From: Chara braunii
Taxonomy: Eukaryota; Streptophyta; Charophyceae; Charales; Characeae
DNA: 50,143 nucleotides
Direction of reading: 5' to 3'
NCBI GenBank assembly: GCA_003427395.1
Contig: BFEA01000266.1
Location: forward strand, 265,243-315,385
Shown: positions 29,554-39,211 of the stretch, piece after piece
Numbering within the stretch: the stretch's first letter is position 1
Layout: every line of letters starts with the position of its first letter
Notes under the pieces: model-generated
Told to the model about the DNA's origin: nothing
The model's database searches: none
What the model saw: only the letters and a program-made list of their open reading frames with translations
Program-made: the position numbers and the translations under genes

Positions 29554-29760
29554 TTGGTCGAAGCGGCACTAACCTGGAGAGCGGGGCAGTTGTAGTGTCG
29601 ACGTTGGTGGACTGCTGCGCTGATTCTCCCAGAACGCGGACAGTGATACAATGTCGCGGGTACTCATGTGCGCGAATCACATTTCTTCTCTGCAGCTGAA
29701 CGTCATCCCCGCGCCTCCGCTCTGGCCAAGGGGAGAAAACGATCACGGCCGACTGCAGTC

Positions 29761-29970
29761 ATTGGATCGTCCCGACCGTCCGTATTCCCGGATCGGACGG
29801 CCAGCAGACGCGCGCGGAGGGCCCACCCGAAAAACCACATATATGAGGCAGGCCCACCACTCCCCATTGGAACATCCCGACCGTCAGTATCCCCGGATCG
29901 GACGGCCAGCAGGTGCCCGCGAAGGGCCCTCCCGAAAAACTATATATATGAGGGAGGGCCACCAGTTCCA
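29761..29970 (+). promoter_or_regulatory. Tandemly duplicated TATA-containing block (2 x 105 bp)
   Basis: Both units carry ATTGGA, CCCGACCGTC, CCCGGATCGGACGGCCAGCAG, CCCGAAAAAC and a TATA-like run (CACATATATGAGG at ~29837, CTATATATATGAGG at ~29940). CAAT-like, GC-rich and TATA-like modules in fixed order resemble a core promoter duplicated in tandem. It faces the satellite and the downstream ORF cluster on the plus strand. No transcript start can be proven. Confidence 0.45.
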
Positions 29971-30287
29971 ATTTTTATTTCAGTTCGGCAACACAGCAGT
30001 AGCGCAGCGCAGCGGAGGCTCGTGCCACAGCGCAGCGCAGTGGAGGCTCGTGTACAGCGCGGCAACGGAGCGCAGGGATTTGGTCTGTGCATAGCAGACC
30101 ACCTGCTCGACGCGACGGCGGACCACAGCGCTGTCGAGAGGCGTGTTCAGCGTGACGACGGAGCGAGCATACGGCCCGAGGTCGTGACGCACAACCACAG
30201 CGGAGCACCCCGAGTTTGAAGGATCGGATGGTGAGGACACAACCACGCAGCCCAGATGCAACCACGTAACGCCACGTGGCACTTCCG

Positions 30288-31992
30288 GTCGTCGAGTCGA
30301 ACACGATCGTGCCAGATCGTCGAGTCGAACACGATCACGCCCGATCGTCGAGTCCAACACGATCATGTCCGATCGTCGTGTCGAACACGATCGTGCCCGA
30401 TCGTCGAGTCGAACACGACACTGCCCAACAATCGAGTCGAACACGATCACGCCCGATGTTTGATAGTGGAGTCGNNNNNNNNNNNNNNNNNNNNNNNNNN
30501 NNNNNNNNNNNNNNNNNNNNNNNNNNNNNNNNNNNNNNNNNNNNNNNNNNNNNNNNNNNNNNNNNNNNNNNNNNNNNNNNNNNNNNNNNNNNNNNNNNNN
30601 NNNNNNNNNNNNNNNNNNNNNNNNNNNNNNNNNNNNNNNNNNNNNNNNNNNNNNNNNNNNNNNNNNNNNNNNNNNNNNNNNNNNNNNNNNNNNNNNNNNN
30701 NNNNNNNNNNNNNNNNNNNNNNNNNNNNNNNNNNNNNNNNNNNNNNNNNNNNNNNNNNNNNNNNNNNNNNNNNNNNNNNNNNNNNNNNNNNNNNCCAACA
30801 ATCGAGTCGAACACGATCACACCCGATGTCTGATTGTGGAGTCGAACACGAGAGTCGAGTCAAACACGCTCGTCGAGTCGAACACGATCATCGAGTCGAA
30901 CACGATTGCGCCCGATGTCTGATTGTCGAGTCGAACACGACAGTCGAGTCGAACACGCTCGTCGAGTCAAACACACTCGTCGAGTCGAACACCATCGTCG
31001 AGTCGAACACGATCGTGCCCGATTGTCGACTCGAACACGATCGTCAAGTCGAACACGATCGTCGACTCGAACACGACTCGAACACGCTCGTCGAGTCGAA
31101 CACGATTGCGCCCGATGTCTGATTGTCGAGTCGAACATGCTCGTCGAGTCGAACACGATCGTGCCCGATCGTCGACTCGAACACGATCGTCGACTCGAAC
31201 CCGATCGTCGACTCGAACACGATCGTCAAGTCGAACACGATACTGGCCGATCGTCGAGCCAAACACGATAGTCGAGTCGAACACGACACTGCCCGATTGT
31301 CGAGTCGAACACGACACTGCCCAATCGTTGGGTCGAACGCGATACTGCCCGGTCGTCGAGTCGAACACGACACTACGATCGTCGAGTCGAACACGATGGT
31401 TGAGTCGAACACGACACTGCCCAATCGTCGAGTCGAACACGACAGTGACCGATCGTCGAGTCGAACACGACAGTGACCGATCGTCGAGTCAAACACTATC
31501 GAGGAGTCGAACACTATCGAATAGTCGAACACAATAGTCGAGTTGAACAACGATCGTCGAGTCGAACACGATCGTCGAGTCGGATACGATCCTCGAGTCG
31601 AACACGATAGTCGAGTCGAACACGATCGTCGATTGCGTTCGTCCAGTCGAACACGATAGTCATGTCGAACACGATAGGCGAGTCGAACACGTCGAGTCGG
31701 ACACGATCGTCGAGTCGAACACGATCGTCGAGTCGAACACGATCGTCGAGTCGAACACGATCGTCGAGTCGNGAGTCGGACACGATCGTCGAGTCGAACA
31801 CGATCGTCGAGTCGAACACGATCGTCGAGTCGAACACGATCGTCGAGTCGGACACGATCGTCGAGTCTAACATGATCGTTGAGTCGAACACGATAGTCGA
31901 GTCGAACACGATCGTCGAGTCGAACATGATCGTCGATTGCGTTCGTCGAGTCGAACACGATAGGCGAGTGCCCTGTCGTCGAGTCGAACACG
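30288..31992. repeat. Satellite of the GTCGAGTCGAACACGATC type, with 320-N gap
   Basis: Dozens of 17-25-bp units on GTCGAGTCGAACACGATCGT, often with a CCCGAT linker. N block at 30475-30794 and one ambiguous base at 31772. Frames read as VESNTIV, RVEHDR or SSRTRS repeats and are artefacts of the unit. Confidence 0.93.
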
Positions 31993-32298
31993 ATCCTTCC
32001 CTGTCCTCTAGTGGAACAAGATTGTGCGCGGTGCAATGTCATCGAATCGTTCATGATTGTGTGCAGTGCAATGGGCCGCGTGCGTCGTGTCCTGGAAGAT
32101 CGTGCATGGGTTCTGTGCGTGGAATTATGGGCGTGGATTGCGCACGTAGATTCTGTGCATTGTGTTGTCGTGCGGCCTGGTTTGTTTCCATTGTTGGGGG
32201 GAGCGGGGTGAATAGTTCTATGTTGTTGTTGGTTGTTCTATTTTTGCTGTTGACCGTTGCCCTTGTGTCGTGCAGGGCGTCTTCTCTTCACTATTCCT

Positions 32299-32712
32299 AT
32301 GGAGATCTTTAATATGACCCCAGCACTTTGGCATGCACGCAAGGCACACCCTTTCCCGCCTTGCGCGCTGTACGTCCGACAATGTCAGGGGAGCGTAACC
32401 TATGAAGGCGCTTGTCCAGAAGACTTCGAATGCGACCCTCGGATGAGAATCCTCCCGTTTGGCGACAAACATTTGGACTCGTGGGAGGAGTGTGAGTGGG
32501 TGAACATGATGGAGAGATGTCCGTGGGCGTGCGATTATGGGTTCGTGAATATGTCCGAATTGAGCAAACACATTCCCGTGCCATTCGATGTACTGTGTCC
32601 CGTGCGTTTGCCGCTACTGTGTAAAAAGCTAAAAATATGCCGTGTTGTGGGGGTTTTGGACTGCGAATACGTGACAACCTCGCCTCGCACCTGGTGCCGT
32701 GTTATGAAATAG
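32299..32712 (+). CDS. Cys-rich ORF, ~137 aa, unrecognised
   Basis: Starts MEIFNMTPALWHARKAH. About 12 Cys, several in pairs (CALYVRQC, CPEDFEC, ERCPWAC, CPVRLPLLC), which could bind metal or form disulfides. TCGTGCAGG just upstream (~32270) looks like a splice acceptor, so this may be an internal exon. No known family recognised. Confidence 0.35.
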   Translation: MEIFNMTPALWHARKAHPFPPCALYVRQCQGSVTYEGACPEDFECDPRMRILPFGDKHLDSWEECEWVNMMERCPWACDYGFVNMSELSKHIPVPFDVLCPVRLPLLCKKLKICRVVGVLDCEYVTTSPRTWCRVMK

Positions 32713-33630
32713 GAGTTACTCGATTGTGCGCGACATTCTCAGTTCCTCAATCATTATCCGTTGCGATCTCCCGGTATGTCGCCAGAAGCAGTTTCGTATT
32801 GTTGTGTGAGATTGCATCTGGCATACTTTATCTTCTGTAGGGTCCTCTGTATTGCCCTTTCGAGCACGACAAGAAACTTGACCGATGCTGTCGTGTATGT
32901 GTCCAGGAACGAGTTGTCTATGTCCGGGAGGGATATGTGTTTAGTTGAAAGAAGGTCAGATGGGAGACTGGATATCGTGGTGGGTGGCCGGGTGGAGGAC
33001 GTTGTCGCATGGCGCGAGGTCGAGGCTAAAGTCGTTTCAATTCGGGATGCTATAGGCGTTTCTCTCGTCGAGAACTCCGGGTTCGTGCGAATGACATGCA
33101 TTTCGGTGTTTGCTGAGACGGCGCGGCAGCTGGCTTTCGGATCGCCAATTAGCGTGTTGAATGGCCGCAACGGCGGGATTGTTCCCCGTAGTCGGTAGAT
33201 AGCCTTCGTCATACTGAATGGCCAAAACGACATACTGAATGGTCGCAATGGCCGCTACGACGAGATTGTTCCCCGTAGTCGATAGATAGCCTCGTAGAAT
33301 TCGCATTGCGATTGTTGTTCTAAATGTGTTATTTCGATAACAATACGCGGTATCTGCTAGTTGTTCTCATCATGTGTTCAGTGGCCAAAAGTACACACGT
33401 TTGACATTGTTGTCCTCATATTGTTTTTCGATTCATTGAAACCCGGGAATGATGACACGTGTTTTTGGTTTGGCCAATAGCCGAGTGTTTGATTGTTGTT
33501 CTCATGTTGTGTTTCCTTTCGGAAAAAAAACCTCGTTGTTATGATGTTTTGCGTGCACAAACATTCAGCAGTCAATGTTTCTCCGTGTTAACCAGTGTCT
33601 GCGATCTGTTGTCTTGTGTTCTCGTGATCA
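32713..33630. other. Interval with a weak plus-strand ORF and a tandem duplication
   Basis: The plus frame 32761-33198 has protein-like stretches (RDMCLVERRSDGRLDIVV, VFAETARQLAFGSP) but no recognised domain. The string ATTGTTCCCCGTAGTCG-TAGATAGCC is duplicated at ~33178 and ~33270 with an ACTGAATGG-CGCAA motif. The rest is AT-rich and non-coding. Confidence 0.35.
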
Positions 33631-33639
33631 AGTGTCCCT

Positions 33640-34115
33640 TTAGGCACCGTCCGCCGACCATTGTGTCGAACACGACAAATGTCGCACAGCACACCCCAGT
33701 GTCGCTGTCGTGTTCGACAAGATGGTCGCCAGACGGTGCCCGAAGGGGCACGTGGTCGACTGTCGAATGGCAAACGACAGTGTCGCTGTCGTGTCGAACA
33801 CGACGGCCAGCTCCCCTTCAGGCACCGTTTGGCGACCATCGTGTCGAACACGACATGGACATTGTTATCTGGCGACCAGACGGTGCATGAAGGGTTGCTA
33901 GGTCGACTGTCACCCGGCAGACAACAGTGTAGCTATCGTGTCCAACACGACGGTTGGTCCGCCCCCGCAGTGTCGAGCTCGACGTCGAGCAGGACGACGA
34001 GTTGGTCGGTCGTCGGGTTCGACATGACAGTGACACGACGACACCGCAATGTCGCTCTCGTGTCGAATTCGACGATACTGGAGGACGTCGTGGCACGGCC
34101 GTCGAGTTCGACACG
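33640..34115. repeat. Inverted-repeat cluster carrying the TCGAACACGA motif
   Basis: Blocks GGCACCGT-TGGCGACCAT followed by GTGTCGAACACGACA occur in alternating orientations (33641, 33713 inverted, 33818, 33871 inverted). They can pair as hairpins. From 33935 degenerate TCGTGT-GAACACGA units continue to ~34110. Confidence 0.7.
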
Positions 34116-34273
34116 ACAATGAAACGACGACGAGCTGGCGGGCTGCGGCCCGCTTCCGTTGCTCTGTGTTCCTGTCTATTCTTATTCTCAAGTGCTGTGG
34201 TGTTTGCACGTTGGCAAAGCAATGACTGCTTTCTCGCTTGTGCATTTTCTTCTGTTGCGACTAGCTGGTCGAC

Positions 34274-36513
34274 ATGGATCGTGAGGGGAAACCAAGCAAA
34301 CGACGTACTAGTACTGGTTCCGGGAGCATGGAACAGTCTCCGAAAACACCGAAGGGGACACCAACGGCTGGTGTGGGGGTCTGGCGACACACCGGGGTCT
34401 AAGGGTCACCGAACCCCGGTGTTGGGGGGTGCACCTTCTACGGGCACTCCTTCCGCCAATGTTCGAGGTTCGGGACCGGATTCGGCTGTGCTGATTACTG
34501 GTGGGGCTGCGGGTCGAGAAGAGGAGGCTACTAGTCGGCAGGGGAAATCTACGATGGACATTGTGTCCAGGCGTAGAAGGTCTGGTGAGACGTCCGTTGC
34601 AGGTGTGGGAAACGAGGTTCTTGTCGTCGACCACAAAGACAGGTGCTGGATGTTGGACTGGGTGGGTGGAATCGAGGAACCCTCGGGTGGGCTGGTTTTG
34701 TACGTGGTGATCAAAGATAACATTGTTCCGATAGGCGATGTGGTGAAGTGGAGTGGAGGAAATTCACAGTTCTCCATGTTGGAGTTGATGATGTTCCTTA
34801 ACGCTAGAGGTGAGCGGATGGCAAATTTCAAACGCGTTGCTCTTCGTTGGGCCAAACACGCTGAGTACGGCAAGAAGCTTTATGACATTTTCAATCCGCC
34901 CGGGACGGAGAAATTGATGTTGCCGGACCTTCGAGCGGTTTTCACATTCTTCGACAAAAATGTGGTCGCAAGGCATGAGCCGGTGGTGCATGCTTCCGAC
35001 CGCATATTTGAACCGATAAGCGTGTTTTCGTCGTCTTTGGAGGCAGCTCCGTCGTCGAAACCAATCATTATAGGTGCCCGCCCACCGCCATCGCTTTGGA
35101 CTACGGTTGTTGCGGAGGCGACTCCGTCGTCGAAACCAATCATTATAGGTGCCTGCCCAACGCCATCGCTTCGGACTACGGTTGCTGCAACACGAGTTCC
35201 GAAATCTGGGCAGATCGGGGAGAAAGGTCCGTGTCGCAGGCAAATCATGCCGTCCGCCCCTGTGAAGCGTAGACCAACATCAACCAAGGAACCCGTTTCC
35301 TTGGTCCGACCGTCACGCTATGAGTTGATCATTCCTGCTGGGTCGCATTATTTTAGAGATGACGACGAGGAGAACAGCAAGGAAGATTGGGAGCGCGATG
35401 AAGAACGCGAAGAATATGAGGAGGGTGGCGGAGAAGAGGAAGTAGAGAGTGAGCACACAATCAGCGAGAGGGGTGGGCCGGGCGAATTGGAGGGTCGTCT
35501 AGGGGTTGAGTATGAGGACGAAGGGCAAGAAGAGGAAACGACCGGCGAGGGAGGGTATGCAGATGTGCATTGGAGTTCCAAACGAACGCAGCTGCTCGCG
35601 TCGGGTCATGGGCATTGGGAAGCGGATCCAGGGCGCGGGGAAATGCACCGTGAAGTTGGGGTCGAGCCGTTGCATGCCGATGCAGTCCGACTACCTGAGA
35701 AGAAAAGGAAGAACAGGCAAGAGAGAAGAAGTGTTTTGGACAGCAAGAAAACTAAGCAGAAGGGGGGAGCCAAGCAAGAGGAGGGCAAACGCAAGTTGAA
35801 AATGCTGGCAGTTGAGGAGGTCGTCCAACGTACGCGGAAGGCTGAGGAGGCCATTAAGAAAAAATGGCAGCTAAGGAAAAAAGCAGCGAAGGGGGGTGTG
35901 ATGGAAAAAACTTCCGTTTTTCCACCGGACCAGCCACAGTCGGATGAAGACACTTTGGGCAAGACATTCACCAGACCGCCCGGTTTGCAGATTCTGCCGC
36001 CTGGGAATTCCTCTGGTCATCTAAGCAAAGGCTTCTCCCTTGAGTTCGACGAGAATGGTAAACAGAGGCCGGAAATGCAATTCATTTCTGTCAAGTTTGA
36101 CAGGATTCTGGATATCCCTGATGAGGAATTCAGATATAATCAACGCTTCCTCGATCAGGAGCTTATTGGTGACCTTTACAAAACAATGGTTGAGTCAGGT
36201 GAGGCAGCTATCAAAGAGAGAACGACCGGGGCAGTCGGGGTGAATGTATGTGCATTGTACGAGAAGCGTGTCCTTTTGTTGATTGGGCGAGAAGAGTGAC
36301 GCCCGGCGAATTCGATCTCCAATCCGTGCGCAAGTACTACTGGTACCCTCTCAGTGGTCAACACAATGTTGCGGCGGCGAGGAAATGTTATCAAGAACGC
36401 CCTGACATCGCCCGTGAGCTCCGTTTGGATTGCTGGACTACAAGGCCTGTTTACTATAGGAGCATGGAGAATTACTGCACCTTGAGCACTTTCCAAAATG
36501 CGAAGGACAAATG
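34274..36513 (+). pseudogene. ParB/Srx-like domain protein, N-terminal part, frameshifted
   Basis: A likely start is the ATG at 34274 (MDREGKPSKRRTSTGSGS); a frame change near 34380-34420 links it to the long frame ending 36299. Order: basic low-complexity N-terminus; a conserved-looking block (DRCWMLDWVGGIEEPSGG to RWAKHAEYGKKLYDIF); a 23-residue tandem duplication (PSSKPIIIG twice, 35040-35180); an acidic stretch; a Lys/Arg-rich stretch with a long helix; then RPEMQFISVKFDRILDIP and YNQRFLDQELIGDLYKTMVE (36075-36200). After a frameshift near 36245 it ends in YYWYPLSGQHNVAAARK (36336-36380). This order matches ParB-N (I/V strand, R-x-F-D-x-x-x-I-x-x-L, then (D/S)GQH-x-x-A-A), a DNA- and NTP-binding fold. 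Homology is inferred by pattern only. Confidence 0.55.
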
Positions 36514-36514
36514 A

Positions 36515-37522
36515 AATATTCCTCCGCACCAGATTGCTATCGTTAAGAACATACGAAAGTTGTGGCAAGCAGTCGGTCGTCCAGAAGCTATAGGCAGATC
36601 TACTGCAGACGTCAAAAATAAGGATTACAGAGAGTTTGCGGCGATGGCTCTGCGCGCGACCGGGAGTGATCATTCGGTTACTCTTTCACTTCAGGCTTGG
36701 AGCAAGGAGTGGTCCGACTTCCTCGGGCCTTACATGGTATTGGCAAGGGCGACAGACGATGTGTTCGAGAAGGTGCAACAAGTGTATTCTGCTTGGGAGA
36801 GTGGACAGTTGTCAGGGAGAGATGGTGTGAAGCCTGCCACCAAACAAGGTGAATCGGGGAAAGTGCCGAGACCTGGCCCCGGATTCGAGTTGGAAACAGG
36901 AGTCAGGGTTTCAGTGCACTGGATTCAGGGTACTAGAGGACCTGGTTACCTCGTGGTTGTGCGCGATCCAGATGTCAGATCATGGAAGGCTATGTCTATG
37001 TTCGAGAGGCGTGAGAGGCTTCAGCTGTTGCGAGACATTCTCGCGGGAAGTGTCATACTGACTCCAAGGCTAAGTAAAGTTGTTCACACTGCCGGGAAAC
37101 ATCCGATGGAGACATACGTGGAAATGGTGAAGCAGGAAAGAGCAATGTTGAGAATGTTTTACTACTTCGTCTTCATTTCTGACCCTCACAAGAAGTCGTC
37201 AGAGTGGAAAGAACCATTCTTCGACAACCTTTCTGATTTGTTCGCTAAGTATTGTGATCAAGGATTGACATCGGAGAGGTGGATTGACCAGCGACGGCAT
37301 TTCAAAGAAACGAGTTGGGTGCAGTCATTTCGGGCTACACTTGGAGGCGAGGATGAGAAAGGAGAGGAGGGCTTCAAAAAAACAAAATCGCTTGCAAACA
37401 AATGCCCCGGAGAGTTCATTCAATTTGTCAACAAGTTGTTGCGTAGATCTGAAACTGGGGGTTCGCATAGCATTCGTATGTCGGGACAAGCGAGATATAT
37501 ATATTCCAGAAACAGGACATGA
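36515..37522 (+). pseudogene. Continuation of the ParB-like protein: helical region
   Basis: Same frame as 36248-36514 after an in-frame TGA (36512-36514). Begins NIPPHQIAIVKNIRKLWQ and is predominantly helical and charged, with VSVHWIQGTRGPGYLVVVRD, ERRERLQLLRDILAG and FKKTKSLANKCPGEFIQFV. No catalytic motif is recognised. The frame changes near 37450-37490 into the one starting VFVPFQWEPSD. It presumably linked the ParB-like and methyltransferase-like parts of one polypeptide. Confidence 0.45.
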
Positions 37523-38772
37523 CATCTGTATTCGTGCCGTTCCAGTGGGAACCAAGCGATATTTCAGACGAGATGGATTGCAAGGAGATATTTAGAGTCG
37601 TAAGACACCTGACGTGCCACACAGTCGTCCTGGATTTGTGCCGCCCGACCCTGATGAGTGCGTGGACTGAACAAGTGTTTCATGGACTCAAGAAGTTCAT
37701 GGACAAACTTGGCGGCGAGTATTAGACATTGTTGTGCTTCGTTCCACGCCCTTGCGAATTTACATTCTTCAGGCGAGTCGCGATGTGGGACATTCTCTTG
37801 GATCTTCTCAAATGGACTCGTCTACAACAAACAAAGGGGAAAGTGTATAAGGTTGCAAACTTGCATTTGGAGGACACAAACAGAATAGTGGTCATCATGT
37901 ACTCCAACGACGGGGATTTTCATCGTAACACTATTCCCTTGTTTGAAGATATTCAAGCTGCAGGTCCATCATCTGCCGAGCGGGTGGCTGGCATATCGGC
38001 ACTTGTGCGGAGAGAGAGAAAGCCGAAGATGTTAACTGATGTCGTGAAGAAGAACTTTCTACCATCAAAGTGGAAAATGGCAGGTATGGATCCACCGGAG
38101 AAAGTGGTCTATGATGGTATGGAAAGGGAGCCGAATGCGATGGTGGAGACATTGGAGCATTTTTGTCCTGCGGATGAGGCTGTCGTTTTCCTCGGGAAAG
38201 ATCATGCGGGATTGGTTTGGGAGTTGTTAAAGAGTCACCGTCATTGCATTGTGCTGGAAGGGGAGGGTATGAATTTCGAGTTTCTCACTTAGTTCATTGA
38301 CAAGATGGTCAAAACTCGAGATTACTACGCCAACTTTACTAAGCCGCCTCCTCGACATAATGAAGGGCGTGATCTCGTCTACAAGGTTGGCCAAAACAGG
38401 GTCAATATTTGGGAGTTTTTCTTCGAAACAAAGCCGCAAGACAGAGGGGAACGTACTTATGTCCTCAGAAGAAGAAAAGTGGAGAAGCTCTTGAGGGGTT
38501 ATCATAAAGCATCATCGGAGAGGGAGCCTCAAGTTTCATTTCTCGACCACTTGGAGACAGTGTACTTCGACCAACAAATAGGGGCATTTACAATCGCAGG
38601 TTATACGACTTGTTTTGTAGATGGTGAGGACTTTGATGCCGACGACTCAGAAGAAGAGAGTGTTGATGGCACTTTGCAAGCGGCTTTGGCAGCTGAGAGG
38701 CAAAGAGTTTGTAGCCCGGCTTCGCATCCGCAGAGAATGGGTGTTCCAGGCACATCGTCCGGTTCTGGATGA
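37519..38772 (+). pseudogene. Methyltransferase-like C-terminal region, two in-frame TAG
   Basis: One frame with TAG at 37723-37725 and 38290-38292, then TGA at 38770-38772. The layout resembles a beta-class N6/N4 DNA methyltransferase: TVVLDLCRP at the place of the DPPY motif, a helix ending GLKKFMDKLGGEY, a strand (IVVIMYSN), then KVVYDGMEREPNAMVETLEH with AVVFLGKDHAGLVWELLKSH and HCIVLEGEGMNFEFL. The last resembles E-K-P to V-L-D-x-F-x-G-x-G to G-I-E. Neither DPPY nor FxGxG is intact, so activity is unlikely even without the stops. ParB-methylase fusions are well known in bacteria and phages; this eukaryotic resemblance is inference. Confidence 0.42.
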
Positions 38773-38781
38773 GCTTCGAGC

Positions 38782-39090
38782 ATGGCGGTTTCAACGGATC
38801 AGTTAATGACTCGGTCGCCGACTTCTTCTATTGTTACACCGACTCAGATGGCGGGCAATACGATGACGGTGGCATCAGGAGGCAGTCTGGATCCGAATCT
38901 TCTAGCAATGCTCTCCCCAGAGTTGATGGCAACTCTGGCACCATTTGCACACAGCCCAAGTACTATTATGGAATTGCTAAGCTCTCGAACTCCACAAAAA
39001 CCTCCACCTGATGAGTCTTTGGAGTACGAGATTGGAGACACAATCCCTGCAGACATTCGACTGCCGAGACGATTATACGGTGACGGATGA
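38782..39090 (+). CDS. Small ORF, 102 aa, unrecognised
   Basis: Starts MAVSTDQLMTRSPTSSIV ten bases after the TGA at 38770-38772 and in the same frame, so it is either a separate ORF or the tail of the same protein after a premature stop. Leu/Pro/Ser-rich with a conserved-looking NLLAMLSPELMATLAPFA segment and an acidic end. Stops 121 bp before the next ORF. Confidence 0.4.
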   Translation: MAVSTDQLMTRSPTSSIVTPTQMAGNTMTVASGGSLDPNLLAMLSPELMATLAPFAHSPSTIMELLSSRTPQKPPPDESLEYEIGDTIPADIRLPRRLYGDG

Positions 39091-39168
39091 TGCCACATGG
39101 GGTCATCACATTATATGACACCCCCAACACTTTCAACCTGCATTGGCGAGAGGGAGGTGGGTTATGGC

Positions 39169-39176
39169 TATAAAAG
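39169..39176 (+). promoter_or_regulatory. TATA box upstream of the 39212 ORF
   Basis: GGCTATAAAAGAAG, a strong TATA match 43 bp before the ATG at 39212. ATTGGCG, a CCAAT-like box, lies 25 bp further upstream. The resulting leader would be about 10-15 nt, very short for a eukaryotic mRNA. Confidence 0.55.
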
Positions 39177-39211
39177 AAGAAGGGGAGTGACAGTTTTGTC
39201 TCCACAGACGT

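Noticed and set aside
28858-31992. CRISPR-like array (short repeated units with varying linkers)
   Set aside because: Eukaryotic context, repeat units of 15-25 bp without fixed-length unique spacers, no cas genes; it is a satellite.
30256-32312. Long open frames across the satellite on both strands
   Set aside because: The unit lacks stops in most frames, so the frames are open by composition and read as VESNTIV/RVEHDR repeats; they also span an N gap.
32754-33248. Minus-strand ORF of 164 aa
   Set aside because: Composition less protein-like than the plus frame; neither is strong.
36512-38772. Stop-codon reassignment or readthrough (frames stay open after TGA/TAG at 36512, 37723, 38290)
   Set aside because: The same regions also contain frameshifts, all three stop types occur in different broken genes here, and other ORFs end normally. 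Ordinary pseudogene decay is sufficient.
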